Source of the DNA: Axinella damicornis
Taxonomy: Eukaryota > Porifera > Demospongiae > Axinellida > Axinellidae
NCBI GenBank assembly: GCA_963931865.1
Contig: OZ007508.1
Span: 20,358,201 to 20,422,200, forward strand
Length of the DNA stretch: 64,000 nt
Direction of reading: 5' to 3'
The notes under the pieces were generated by a model. It had not been told where the DNA came from, made no database searches, and worked only from the letters and a program-made list of their open reading frames with translations. Made by a program: the position numbers and the translations under genes. Shown piece after piece: positions 21,297 through 32,429 of the stretch (position 1 is the stretch's first letter; every line of letters begins with the position of its first letter).

Positions 21297-24131
21297 TCAT
21301 AGTCTGATGGTGCCCATCTCTAGCTGCTGCTGCACCTCAGGTGTGAGTGGAACGTACGTCCTCTGAGCATGGTCCAGCAGGTAGAGGGGGTCAGACACCT
21401 TCCCCTGATCGAACCCCTCATTCCGCAGTTGCACCTTCCGCAACTTGAAGGTGCCGGTGAGATCACAAGCCTTGATCAAACGGATGAAAACGGGAACAGC
21501 GTAGGGAGGGAGGGAAAGGAATAGCTTCTGACCCAGGTCAGCCAGGTTCACTGTCTGCTCGTCGCCCACAATGGCTGCCATCCCAGCCCTCCCCTCTGAT
21601 CCTAGGACCTCTACACCATAGACCACCACGTCACGAAGCTCCAGGATGTTCGCCATGGTGGCCTCCACCTCCATGGTCGAGACATTCTCCCCCTTCCAGC
21701 GAAATGTATCCCCTGTGCGGTCACAGAAATACAGGTATCCTTCCTCGTCCATGCGTAGCACATCACCAGAGGCAAAGTACATGTCACCAGGTTTGAAGAC
21801 ATTGCGAAGAACTTTCTTTTTCGTGGCTTTCTCATCCTGGTAGCCATCAAAACGGTGCATGGCTCCCTTTGTAATCTTAGCTACAATTTCACCTGGTTCA
21901 TCTACGCTGGCCTTCACACAGAAGCCGTTGCTGTTCCTCAATGGCACACCTGTCTCCGGGTCAACCTTGACGATGCACACTGGGTTGAACATCGGCAAGA
22001 TAACAGATATCACACCACAGGCTCCTACTTTGTTCATTGGGTTGGCCAAAGACGCGTTGCCTTCAGTGGCACCATAGAACTCTCCGATTTGGGCCACATT
22101 GAATCGTTTCTGGAAGGCATTCCAAATTTGTGAGCGAAGACCGTTGCCCACGGCAAGGCGTACTCGGTGCTGTGTATCAGTGGGTCTCTTTGGCTGGGCG
22201 AGGATGTAGCGACACAACTCACCAATGTGGAAGACAACCTAACGGTAGCAGAGGAGAACCAGCAGCACATTCAACTAGGCATGAAGGAATGCAATCACAC
22301 CTGATACGCTCAAAATAGCTTTAGTGTCAACTGCTGAACAGACAACTATCAGTTTAACTTAATGGTGTTTAGATGAATGCAGCTAACGTACTGTGCACTG
22401 GTGCTTGACGCAATCACTCCAGAAGTTGCTAGCCGAGAACTTCCTCCTCAGAACAAACGTGGCTCCCCAGAACAGCATCTGGCCACAGGAGAGCACTCCA
22501 CCATTGGTGTGGTACAGCGGCAGTGTGCAGTATATAATGTCGTCCTCCCTCAACTGGAACACAGTATGAAGACTTAGAGCATACTGCACGTACCTGCGGT
22601 AGATGAAGGATAGGTTGGCACATCAGAGATGCACCTACACCAGAACAGGCTCAGCCTCCAGACTGCACTGAGCTGTGTTTCACTGACCTCTGATGGCGAA
22701 TGAGGCAAGCTTTAGGCAGACCGGTGGTCCCCGAGGTGTAGATATAGCACATCTTGTCTGTCAAGGAAGTGTGTCAGATGTGAGTGCAGGTGTACATTCA
22801 TTTACAAATGTCTGCTTACCTGTAAACTGTTTGTTGGGAGGAGGGTGTGGGGGGTGTGGGGAGGACGACTGCAGCTCCACGTCGAGGTCCTTGGCCTGGG
22901 GGAGGGAGGACTCCCCACCCAACGAGTAGCAGGAGTCGGTCAGTGCAGCGTCCAAATCAGGGAGCACAGTGCAGAGAGCATCCGAGAGAGGGGAACTGAA
23001 AATGACAGCTGAGCACTTTGAGATGCGTATGCAATGTGCCAGTGCCTCCTGGCGTAGGTTGAAGTTGATGAATGCGACGACCACACCAATCTTACAGAGG
23101 CCCAGCGTGATGCCCAGATACTCTGGGCAGTTCTCCATGAACAGTGCAACAGTGTCACCCTTCTGCAGGCCCACTGCTCTGAAGTGGTTCCCCACCTTGC
23201 TAGCATACTCGTCTAGCTCCTTGAAGGTCCACCGTTGATCCTCAAAGATGACTGCAACCTTGTTGGGATGACGAGCAACGGTCTTTGCAAACAGATCGGC
23301 CATTGTTACACGATCAGCACTGTTCCGTCTGAGGGTCAAGATGATGGTGAGGAGTTTTCCAGCCAACCTACACAAAACAAGGAGGTCTAAAGCAACTGGC
23401 TGTGAATACGGCTAAGGTATCCGCTTCTTGTCTGCAGCAGTCAAAATGTGCACTGAATACTAATCCTTCCTTGCACAATCACCACCCCATCAGTGACAGT
23501 TAGTCACAGTACATTATCTGGCACACAGTGGGTTTTTGGGCATGGTTTAATAGGATTGGTTTAGGGCTAGAGGATAACATACTGTCGCTACCTTCGCACA
23601 GTTGCTAAGAAGCACACCATTTTTATAAATGTGTAAAGGCAGGGAGGGGTATGAAGACGCTCCACGAACATCTTCCTACAAGCAACTGGGTGAAGAACCC
23701 CCCCCCCCCCCCCCCCCCCCCCATAGTCTCGCGGGCCAGACTTTACATTCCACCGAGAGGGGAAGTAAAGTCTGGGATCCTGCCTATTCCATTTTGGTTC
23801 ACTCAATTTGAAATCATTGCGTGTCACGTAAACGGAATGCTTACTTGCTTTATGTCGTCACGTTCAAAAAACTAGCACAGTTGCTTCCTCGTGCTCTTTT
23901 TGAAGGCTAGAATAGCCTAGTCTCAAACAAGCGGCGTCAATTGCCCGATCAACATCCACGTTCTTGGACAGCTCAAATGGAATAGGTGGATTACCAGACG
24001 TATTTTTCCCCCGGCGTGCGAAAAATCATCTGGGAACGAGATAGCCTCATACCAAGAGTTCTTGCTCGTACCCAGGCCCTGACCGCCTGGGTACGAGGCT
24101 AGGAACGAGACTACCCCCTCCCCCCCCCCCC

Positions 24132-24162
<31 letters not shown>

Positions 24163-24440
24163 ACACACTTATTATAGCATGTCAGAGCAGATCAACTTCA
24201 AACTTAGATTACTTGTGTGAAGAGGATCAGAAACTTTAATATGATAGTGGTGAGGAAATGCTTTCCTTACCAAAGGTCCCTGGGTAGGGTCTTCACCACC
24301 AGCTTGCAGTAATGCAGCCCGCCCATTCCCAGGAATCCCAGCGCTGCAAAAGCCAATGCAAACCATTCTGGGAACCCCGCGAGGTAGAGGAACGAGCCAG
24401 TAACTGCACCCACCAGGAGACCCTTACCAGGAAACGCCAT
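21297..24440 (-). CDS. SLC27A: Long-chain fatty acid transport protein / very-long-chain acyl-CoA synthetase, paralog A
   Basis: Five exons (24440-24271, 23367-22820, 22757-22688, 22593-22392, 22238-21297) join in frame to 643 residues. The family activates long and very long fatty acids to acyl-CoA through an acyl-adenylate, trapping them at the membrane. The N-terminus MAFPGKGLLVGAVTGSFLYL supplies a hydrophobic anchor. Exon 2 holds WTFKELDEYASKVGNHFRA. The AMP-binding P-loop YIYTSGTTGLPKA falls at the exon 3 start. Exon 5 has GEFYGATEGNAS and the FATP/VLACS motif YFCDRTGDTFRWKGENVSTMEVE. It is the inverted twin of the gene at 24910-27198, with the same exon sizes apart from the last. The 903-bp intron 1 holds a C25 run, foldback elements and a C28-(AC)n tract. 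The start at 24440 is homologous to that of the twin. Confidence 0.95.
23698..23722. repeat. Poly(C) run, 25 bases
   Basis: Uninterrupted C run in intron 1 of SLC27A paralog A, immediately followed by ATAGTCTCGCGGGCCAGACT, the start of a short inverted repeat (CAGACTTTAC / GTAAAGTCTG, 23738-23775). Confidence 0.95.
24064..24113. mobile_element. Foldback element, TAGTCTCGTTCCCAG family
   Basis: CTCGTACCCAGGCC and GCCTGGGTACGAGGC pair with a 6-base loop, followed by AGGAACGAGACTA, the typical family end. A further related end (CTGGGAACGAGATAGCC) precedes it at 24030-24047, so copies are nested or adjacent. Confidence 0.65.
24121..24169. repeat. Poly(C) run of 28 followed by (AC)n
   Basis: C28 runs directly into ten AC units. 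It lies about 100 bp beyond the exon 1 donor of SLC27A paralog A. Confidence 0.95.
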
Positions 24441-24510
24441 ACCAAAGTTCAAAGTTCAAACTTCTTTTATCGCGCATGCGCAGATAATTTGAGAGCACGT
24501 GTTTGCATTG

Positions 24511-24519
24511 GATAAAAAG
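24511..24519 (+). promoter_or_regulatory. TATA-like box of the MRP RNA gene
   Basis: GATAAAAAG lies about 20-25 bp upstream of the predicted MRP RNA 5' end. A TATA box at this distance plus a downstream T run matches the gene-external (type 3) RNA polymerase III promoters of MRP and U6 genes. No proximal sequence element could be identified by eye. Confidence 0.5.
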
Positions 24520-24532
24520 CGGCGTTGCGCTT

Positions 24533-24798
24533 GTGTGGGCGGAGATACGGGAAGATTCGCCATCGGAGCAACATACGAGAGGTTCTCTCCTCTCTCCATT
24601 CGCTCCGGGGAAAGTCTCCGGACCCTGGGGCAGCGAGTGCCGACTGTGAGCGTCCCAACCTGCTAGTCCGCCATAAGACGAAGAAGCCTTTGGGCTGAGT
24701 CAGGCGGGCTGCCAGGCGGATCGTCGAAGCACAGTAATGCGAATGGCAGTTCATGCTGCTAACACAACGGAGCTTACTCTCTCCGTATCTCCACACCA
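24533..24798 (+). ncRNA. RMRP: RNase MRP RNA
   Basis: This is the catalytic-type RNA of RNase MRP, which processes pre-rRNA at site A3 and some mRNAs. Seen: the 5' end GTGTGGGCGGAGATACGG pairs with the 3' end CCGTATCTCCACAC to form helix P1. Conserved region I is at 24607-24624 (GGGGAAAGTCTCCGGACC), closely matching the animal MRP core, followed by GGGCAGCGAGTGCC-like and AGTCCGCCA blocks in the same order as the human RNA. The 3' part has a GGCAGT..TGC..GCTAACACAACGGAGCTTACTCTC segment that aligns with the human 3' domain. Length is about 266 nt against 268 in human. It ends in a T6 run (24799-24804), a Pol III terminator. RNase P RNA is the main alternative, but the core and 3' end match MRP better. 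It sits between the divergent SLC27A start codons. Confidence 0.9.
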
Positions 24799-24804
24799 TT
24801 TTTT
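24799..24804 (+). terminator. RNA polymerase III T6 terminator
   Basis: Six consecutive T residues immediately after the closing P1 strand of the MRP RNA. Long T runs are scarce in this window. Confidence 0.75.
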
Positions 24805-24909
24805 ATTCAAATGAAAACAGAGACTAGACATGCAGCTGGCACGTCGACTAGGCGTAGCGCGTGCAGCGAGCTAGCTAGCGCAGCTCACGTGAAAAGTTGG
24901 GAAGACATC

Positions 24910-27198
24910 ATGGCGTTCCCAGTGAAGGCTCTGCTGGCTGCCGCCGTAACCTGTTCACTCCTCTACCTCGTGGGGTTCCCAGGGTGGGCTGCACTCGCGT
25001 TTGGAACGCTGGTATTCCTGAAAATGGGCGGGTTGCAGTACACCAAAATAGTGGTGAAGACCCTACCTAGGGACCTTTGGTAAAGTTTGGTGCACAAATA
25101 TCACTGCATGCATGACCTAGAGGACTGTTAAGCCTGCAATGAAGGTGTAATTAAGCTATTCCTAAACCACAGTGCATGTCTAACCACTTTGCAGGCTTCT
25201 GCGAAAGGTGATCTCTCTTTTGAGAATCCTCAAACAGCACCGTGCTAACCATGTAACAGTTAGTGACCTCTTTTCAGAGATGACAGCCTGCCGCCCCAAC
25301 AAGGTTGCCATCATCTTTGAGGATCAGCGGTGGACCTTCAAGGAGCTAGACGAGTATGCTAGCAAGGTGGGGAACCACTTCAGAGCAGTGGGCCTGCAGA
25401 AGGGTGACACTGTTGCACTGTTCATGGAGAACTGCCCAGAGTATCTGGGCATCACGCTGGGCCTCTGTAAGATCGGTGTGGTCATCGCATTCATCAACTT
25501 CAACCTACGCCAGGAGGCACTGGCACATTGCATACGCATCTCAAAGTGCTCAGCTGTCATTTTCAGTTCCTCTCTCTCGGATGCTCTCTGCACTGTGCTC
25601 CCTGATTTGGACGCCGCACTGACTGACTCCTGCTACTCGGTGTGTGGGGAGTCCTCCCTCCCCCAGGCCAAGAACCTCGACGTGGAGCTGCAGTCGTCCT
25701 CCCCACACCCCCCACACCCTCCACCCAACAAACAGTTTACAGGTAAGCAAACACGTTTAACTACAAGGGCTGCATGTATCACTGTAATCCTGCTCTGGTT
25801 GACAGACAAGATGTGCTATATCTACACCTCGGGGACCACCGGTCTGCCTAAAGCTTGCCCCATCAGCAATATGAGGTCAGTGAATCTAGGAGCTACTTTG
25901 TGGCACTCGTAAGCTCCTGGTGAATCAGGTAACCAGTTGCGGGTGGTGCTGGAGCTTAGCGCTTATACTTCTCTCTTCACAGGTTCTACCGATATGCTTA
26001 TGGTGTCAAAGGTGCCTACCTTGTGAGGGAGGACGACATTGTTTACTGCACACTGCCGCTGTACCACACCAATGGTGGAGTGCTCGCCAGTGGCCAGATG
26101 CTGTTCTGGGGATCAACACTTGTTCTGAGGAGGAAATTCTCAGCTAGCAACTTCTGGAGTGATTGCGTCAAGCACCAGTGCACGGTAAGAGCAAGTCTAG
26201 CACTTACCCCGTACCTCTCTTGATCTGTACTACAACTGTGTTTCTTCTCACTACATCAGGTTGTCTTCTACATTGGTGAGTTGTGTCGCTACATCCTCGC
26301 CCAGCCAAAGAGAACCACTGATGCACAGCACCGAGTACGCCTTGCCGTGGGCAACGGACTTCGCCCACAGATATGGAATGCCTTCCAAAAACGATTCAAC
26401 GTTGCACAAATAGGTGAATTCTATGGCGCCACTGAAGGTAATTTGGCATTGGGGAACTTCATGAATAAAACTGGCGCCTGCGGGATTGTACCAGTGCTAC
26501 TGCCAAGCCCAGTGGTTCTCCTCAAGGTTGACCCAGAGACAGGTGTGCCACTGAGAAATAGCAATGGCTTCTGTGTGAAGGCCAGTGTGAATGAACCAGG
26601 TGAAATATTGGGTGAGATCCGCCAAAATGTACCGTATCAGCGCTATGATGGCTACCAGGATGAAGTAGCTACAAAGAAGAAGATTCTTCGCAACGTCTTC
26701 AAACCTGGTGACATGTACTATGCCTCGGGTGATGTGCTACGCATGGACGAGGAAGGATACCTTTATTTCTGTGACCGCACGGGGGATACATTTCGCTGGA
26801 AGGGGGAGAACGTCTCGACCATGGAGGTGGAGGCCACCATGGCGAACATCCTGGAGCTTCGTGACGTGGTGGTCTATGGTGTGGAGGTCCCAGGATCAGA
26901 GGGGAGGGCTGGGATGGCAGCCATTGTGGGTGATGAGCAGACAGTGAACCTGGCTGACCTGGGTCAGAAGCTATTCCTTTCCCTCCCTCCCTACGCTGTT
27001 CCCGTTTTCATCCGTTTGATCAAGGCTTGTGATCTCACCGGCACCTTCAAGTTGCGGAAGGTGCAACTGCGGAATGAGGGGTTCGATCAGGGGAAGGTGT
27101 CTGACCCCCTCTACCTGCTGGACCATGCTCAGAGGACGTACGTTCCACTCACACCTGAGGTGCAGCAGCAGCTGGAGATGGGCACCATCAGACTGTGA
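24910..27198 (+). CDS. SLC27A: Long-chain fatty acid transport protein / very-long-chain acyl-CoA synthetase, paralog B
   Basis: Five exons (24910-25079, 25195-25742, 25806-25875, 25983-26184, 26260-27198) join in frame to 642 residues. The start MAFPVKALLAAAVTCSLLYL aligns with that of the inverted paralog; an upstream in-frame ATG at 24811 would begin only a few bases past the MRP terminator and adds no conserved sequence. The ATP/AMP signature YIYTSGTTGLPKA is in exon 3, LPLYHTNGGVL in exon 4, and GEFYGATEGNLALGN plus YFCDRTGDTFRWKGENVSTM in exon 5. It differs from paralog A mainly in the anchor exon, the exon 3/4 junction (ACPISNMR against ACLIRHQR) and a 40-residue stretch after GATEGN, whereas roughly the last 100 residues are identical. 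A poly(A) signal AATAAA lies near 27431-27436. It acts at ER or plasma membrane in the known family. Confidence 0.95.
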
Positions 27199-27515
27199 GC
27201 TGGGTTCCATGCTAATTTTTGTATAGAGTTTAGTTTCTTACTTAACTATACTACTAGTAGCATATACATGTAGAACATTTTGGTTCACTGTGAATGTGGT
27301 TCAGCTGCAGCTCACCGTTCCCCTCAGCTGCCGTCAGACTGCTACACAGCAACTAAACTCAATTTTGCTTCCTATTCAACTCGTGGATAATCCGCTGTTC
27401 AATGAGAAGTTAGAATCTCTGTATAAAGAGTGAATAAACGTACACAAAGAAGAGCACAATAGAGTCAGCCGGCACCAATGCAGCACAAGAGCACTATTTG
27501 GTGTACCAAAGGAGC

Positions 27516-30500
27516 TCAGAATCGTCTTGCTTTCTTCTTGAATTTGTCGTAGTGGTAGTCATCAGTGGCCATCTGAGTGTGATCCAGCTTCCTCTTGTGG
27601 GCCTCCACGGCGGTGCCGGTGGCTTTCAACTCCGGTTCACTCTCTCCGACCACTGGGATGAAGGCCGGTTGCTGCGACTGCTGATTGCTGGGGTTCTCCT
27701 TGGACTTGGCCGAGGAGTGAGTGCGATCTGCCTTGTAGACTGAGGGGGAGGAGGGAAGAACAGGTGGTCAGCAGTAGCATGCCAAATATGGCAATCCCAC
27801 AGCTACACTCCTAACAGAGAGTATGCACTTATAAGCGAGCTGCGTTTACTAATAACAGGTGACTACAGAAATAGACCTCTCTACAAAGGACAATTTCCAA
27901 GTCCCTGGTTGCACAATCTGAACGTCCGAGAAGAGGACAACCTCTATAAAATGGACAAAACACCTTATAACCCAATATGTCTTCTATTGAGAGTTTCACT
28001 GTAAACCTGCAGTACTGTGCATAGCATATGGTGTGTAGCCAGCCCTCACATCTGAGACTGTGTAGGGTGAAGTTGGTTGCCATATTCCTGGGTGCCAGGG
28101 ACTCCTTCTCCCGCCTCCTGCATACCACAGAACAACAGACGTTACATTATGTATGGTTACTGGTGTGGTGTGGTGTGGTGTGATGCAGATGTGTGGTGTG
28201 GTGTGATGCAGGTGTGTGGTGTGGTGTGATGCAGGTGTGTGGTGTGGTGTGATGCAGTTGTGTGGTGTGGTGTGATGCAGGTGTGTGGTGTGGTGTGATG
28301 CAGGTGTGTGGTGTGTGGTGTGTGGTGTGATGCAGGGGTGTGGTGTGGTGTGATGCAGGTGTGTGGTGTGGTGTGATGCAGTTGTGTGGTGTGATGCAGG
28401 TGTGTGGTGTGGTGTGATGCAGGTGTGTGGTGTGTGGTGTGATGCAGGTGTGTGGTGTGGTGTGATGCAGATGTGTGGTGTGGTGTGATGCAGGTGTGTG
28501 GTGTGGTGTGATGCAGTTGTGTGGTGTGGTGTGATGCAGGTGTGTGGTGTGGTGTGATGCAGTTGTGTGGTGTGGTGTGATGCAGGTGTGTGGTGTGGTG
28601 TGATGCAGGTGTGTGGTGTGATGCAGATGTGTGGTGTGGTGTGATGCAGGTGTGTGGTGTGGTGTGATGCAGTTGTGTGGTGTGGTGTGATGCAGGTGTG
28701 TGGTGTGATGCAGGCGTGTGGTGTGATGTGATGCAGGTGTGTGGTGTGGTGTGGTGTGATGCAGGTGTGTGGTGCAGTTGTGTGGTGTGATGCAGGTGTG
28801 TGGTGTGGTGTGGTGTGATGCAGGTGTGTGGTGTGGTGTGGTGTGTGGTGTGGTGTGGTGTGATGCAGGTGTGTGGTGTGGTGTGGTGTGTGGTGTGGTG
28901 TGGTGTGATGCAGGTGTGTGGTATGGTGTGATGCATGTGTGTGTTGTGTATGTGTGATGTGGTGTAGGTACTTTTGCATCTGTTCTTCGATCATCTGTTG
29001 TCTTGCTAGCTCTGTTTCCTCAATGTTGCGAAACTTGGCTCTGGAGGAGAGAATACATTCCACATTAAATTTTGACATACATGTAACTGTTTTTGTAAAC
29101 CAGCAGGTCTGGGTTGGGGATGCTCCTCATGTGATTGGAGGAGCATACCCCCAATGGAGGGAGCCTGGTAATGTGATTGGAGGAGCATACCCCCAATGGA
29201 GGGAGCCTGGTAATGTGATTGGAGGAGCATACCCCCCCAATGGAGGGAGCCTGGTAATGTGATTGGAGGAGCATACCCCCCCCCCCCCCCCCCCCCCAAT
29301 GGAGGGAGCCTGGTAATGTGATTGGAGGAGCATACCCCCAATGGAGGGAGCCTGGTAATGTGATTGGAGGAGCATACCCCCAATGGAGGGAGCCTGGTAA
29401 TGTGATTGGAGGAGCATACCCCCAATGGAGGGAGCCTGGTAATGTGATTGGAGGAGCATACCCCCAATGGAGGGAGCCTGGTAATGCTCCTCATGTGATT
29501 GGAGGAGCATACCCCCAATGGAGGGAGCCTGGTAATGCTCCTCATGTGATTGGAGGAGCATACCCCCAATGGAGGGAGCCTGGGGATGCTCCTCATGTGA
29601 TTGGAGGAGCATACCCCCAATGGAGGGAGCCTGGTAATGTGATTGGAGGAGCATCCCCCCAATGGAGGGAGCCTGGAGATGCTCCTCATGTGATTGGAGG
29701 AGCATACCCCCAATGGAGGGAGCCTGGTAATGTGATTGGAGGAGCATCCCCCCAATGGAGGGACCCTGGTAATGACATCTGCAACTCACTCGAGTCCCAG
29801 GTTCACCTCCGGAATGCCCGAGAGCATCTGATTGGACAGCATCTCCTCCGACTGCTCTTTCTCCTTCACCTTCAACCGATCGGGAAGTTCGTAGAGGGCA
29901 TTGATCTTGGCATCGTACCTGGACAAGAGATGAACCAACTCAGTGATGTCTCCACCTCTGAACCAGCCGAGCCACTATCCAGTCACTGCCTGTGTGGTAT
30001 GTACGAGGAGAGACAGGTTAGGATGGTCGTTCTTACGTTGATATTTCTTCGTCTTCTTTTGAAGGTCCCTTCTTCTTTTCCATCTCCTCCTCAATGTATC
30101 GCAGCCTGGAGGGCATTGAGTGGGAGGTATGAGTGCTACTGTAGCATGCTCAGTATGTTGGCCAGCAGTGCAGGAGCGCATCCCAACACATCATTGGGCT
30201 CACATGTGTGTCTCATCATCACGAGCTTTGGTCTCAGCTGAGAAGGTGCTGCTCAACCTCTGTAACACCTCATCATCAGCACTGCAGGAAACAGCAGGCA
30301 AAGCTGTCACATACTACAAGTTCAGTGTAAAGCAACAGTTGGTGAACAAGACCACTGCTACAAAGTCTTGTTTGTGACAAAGAATGGCATAGAGGTCACA
30401 GGAGTTTGAGGTCATTAATTTGGGGGTGAGGTTTATGATGTGATCAGGTAACCTCGTTCCCAGGCCTTCTCACTCCAGCGTTTGTCGCTTGCAGTACCCC

Positions 30501-31263
30501 CGCGCTAGTACTGCAAGCGACAAATGCTGGGATGAGAAGGGCTGGGATGGAGACTTGTGATCAGGTCAAGTTACCCTTCTAGCTCGGACGCTTTGAGGTC
30601 TTTCAAGTCAACTAGGCCACCACCTGTTTTAAGCTTGAAGGGGTCAGGCTGTGGATGAGGAGGGAGCAGGAAGAGAATGACAAGAGAGGAGGGGGAGGAG
30701 GAGGAGGGGAGGAGGAATTAAGACAAGGAGAGGAAGAAGACAAGGAGGATGGGAGGGGAAGAAGAAAAGAATGACGAGGAGGGGAGGAAAATAGGAGACT
30801 GACAGTTTTAAAGATTGCACTCAGAAACATACTGCAAGCTTTTCCTCTTCAGTGAACTTTTTCCCAAAAGCCAGCCCAACAGCACTACAGGGTAAACATC
30901 AACTCCTCGTAAAACAGACCACTCGGATGCATGCCACTGGAACTTAATTAGTCTCGTTCCGAGTGGGGTCTGGGAACGAGACTAATGGGAACTAGTCATG
31001 AGAACGTACCTAACTCCCACTGGTCTTTTCCTAAACCTCTGCAGTTCTTTGGTCTCCTCCAGCTTCACGCTAAAGGTACAACCCAGCAGACATACTGACT
31101 ACTTTGTCTCATGACACCATGCACTTTACTCCACACACAGTTACTGCCCGCACCTGACGTCTTCTCCCGGGTCCTTCTGCATCTCCTCCTCTCCCTTTTC
31201 ATCCTCCTCCTCCTCCTCGACACTGGAGTCCCTCTTCCTCCTGCGGTATTGACGCTGCGGCAT
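27516..31263 (-). CDS. C9orf78: C9orf78/TLS1-family splicing protein
   Basis: A minus-strand gene with about nine exons. It starts MPQRQYRRRKRDSSVEEEEE (31263), continues VKLEETKELQRFRKRPVGV (about 31071-31018), AVGLAFGKKFTEEEKLA (about 30890-30835) and DPFKLKTGGGLVDLKDLKAS (about 30650-30570). A middle exon reads AKFRNIEETELARQQMIEEQ (about 29042-28970), and the gene ends MATDDYHYDKFKKKARRF at 27516. The C-terminal TDDYHYEKFKK-type motif and the N-terminal Arg-rich/acidic start are diagnostic. The human protein binds the helicase BRR2 (SNRNP200) and tunes 3' splice-site use; the fission yeast homolog Tls1 acts in splicing of telomere-related genes. Two large minisatellites occupy its introns. 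Its start codon is 120 bp from that of the C1orf52 homolog. Confidence 0.9.
28156..28962. repeat. GTGTGGTGTGATGCAG minisatellite, about 800 bp
   Basis: Irregular repeats of GTGTGGTGTGATGCAGGT with short deletions and TGGTG slippage, in an intron of the C9orf78 homolog. No stop codon occurs in several frames, giving spurious His/Thr-rich open frames of up to 360 codons. Confidence 0.97.
29118..29773. repeat. 42-bp minisatellite with 50-bp variants
   Basis: About 15 copies of a unit containing TGTGATTGGAGGAGCATACC and AATGGAGGGAGCCTGG. Some copies add GCTCCTCA. One copy has its run of five Cs expanded to about 22 (29276-29297), showing a poly(C) run growing inside a repeat unit. It lies in an intron of the C9orf78 homolog. 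Confidence 0.97.
30466..30557. mobile_element. Foldback element, TCTCGTTCCCAG family with long stem
   Basis: CTCGTTCCCAGGCCTTCTCA then CCAGCGTTTGTCGCTTGCAG pairs with CTGCAAGCGACAAATGCTGG and GATGAGAAGG..CTGGGAT. The stem is over 40 bp with a small loop around CCCCCGCGC. It lies in an intron of the C9orf78 homolog. Confidence 0.75.
30947..30985. mobile_element. Minimal foldback element, TAGTCTCGTTCC family
   Basis: TTAGTCTCGTTCC and GGAACGAGACTAA face each other with only about 13 bases between, as if just the ends of the element remain. Confidence 0.65.
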
Positions 31264-31383
31264 TCTCAGTGCTGCACTTTGTATTTCAAAATAATTCTCT
31301 TTGTATTACGTAATTTGTTTAGTTTCCGATAATTAGAACGCAAAATCAAATCCTGCAGATCAGAGCTAGCTTGGGGGCAAATT

Positions 31384-32028
31384 ATGTCAGCTGATCCGCT
31401 TGCTTTTTTCGCTGGTGAGAGTTCAGAGTCTGACAGCGGGGATGAGGAGGATGACACCGCGCAGGGGAAGGTCAACCAGGCCCCTCTGCGTACTCCAGAG
31501 AGCCCCACAGAGGAAAGTGTGGCCAAACTCCCCTCTCCCAATACCCTCTTTGCCACAGTGGGCAGACCATCTTTCCTGGACAACCCCTTGGACAGGCACA
31601 TCAACTGGGACCACTTTGTGAAGATACCAGATCTCCCTCCGGAGCCCAACATTCACTCTTCAGGGCACTATGTTGCCATCCCTCCACCCAAAGAGGATGA
31701 CTTGGGAGGCTCTGCAAAGACCAGCACAAGTGTGGCCAGTGGTGGTGCAATATCAGCCCCCCCGGTTAGGTATAGTACTGCTAGTGAGCTGGACCCAAAG
31801 CAGTTGACCGTGAGCAACAAGCTTCCCAGTGAAGGTGGAACAAGTGTGAAGCGTCCACAGAGTGGCCCGGGCGAGGAGGTGAGCAACAAGAGGCTAAAGA
31901 GTGACACATTCAAGCTGAAGGAGAAACGGAAGCGTGACCTGGGTCAGTCCTCGCGGGGTAAGAGCTACGTTGAAGAAGAGAAGAGGATACTGCGACAGCA
32001 GTTCAACGTGGACGAGGTGCACAGTTGA
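31384..32028 (+). CDS. C1orf52: C1orf52 (UPF0690) homolog
   Basis: A single-exon 214-residue protein. It starts MSADPLAFFAGESSESDSGD, like the human start with its DPLSYFA and Ser/Asp-rich stretch. The conserved block LFATVGRPSFLDNPLDRHIN followed by WDHFVKIPDLPPEP and YVAIPPP matches the family's RPAFLYNPL..IDWE..V..PEEPP..Y.PPP pattern. The C-terminal half is basic and low complexity, ending RILRQQFNVDEVHS. The molecular function of the family is unknown; the composition suggests a nuclear protein. A poly(A) signal AATAAA lies at about 32110, 80 nt past the stop. It is divergent from the C9orf78 homolog with 120 bp between start codons, so co-regulation is plausible. Confidence 0.75.
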   Translation: MSADPLAFFAGESSESDSGDEEDDTAQGKVNQAPLRTPESPTEESVAKLPSPNTLFATVGRPSFLDNPLDRHINWDHFVKIPDLPPEPNIHSSGHYVAIPPPKEDDLGGSAKTSTSVASGGAISAPPVRYSTASELDPKQLTVSNKLPSEGGTSVKRPQSGPGEEVSNKRLKSDTFKLKEKRKRDLGQSSRGKSYVEEEKRILRQQFNVDEVHS

Positions 32029-32429
32029 TTGGTATTGGTGCTGTCCATGCACACACCACACCCACCACTCTCTATTGACTACTCGCTCTGTTGCATCATA
32101 ATTATTCTGCAATAAAGAGGTAACGTCAACCAACTCAAGGCTTCATACCCAAGCCTGGTTTTCAGTAGGTGGTAAACGTTTTCTGTCTGCAACCAGGCGA
32201 TTAATTAAACAAGTCAATAATAATAATTTGTAACGTCACACACGAAGCAAGTGTGTGTGGCCATGCAATTAATGGTGCAGGTGTGCGTAGGATAGGGAGG
32301 CGCCAGGTGCATGGAATGCGTTAGCTTTGTTTCTTACTGCATGAGTGTGAGGTGTCAGTACACACAAACGTCAGTAAACGAAATCACAATGTTTTTTCTC
32401 TATACGAGTTTTACACCCATGCACACAGA

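Noticed and set aside
24533..24798. RNase P RNA rather than MRP RNA
   Set aside because: Conserved region I and the 3' domain order match the MRP pattern more closely; kept only as the alternative to test.
24467..24799. 110-codon minus-strand protein between the FATP genes
   Set aside because: It is the antisense of the MRP RNA gene and has no protein character.
28157..29755. His/Thr-rich and GGMLLQSH-type open frames of 250-360 codons
   Set aside because: Products of two intronic minisatellites in the C9orf78 homolog.
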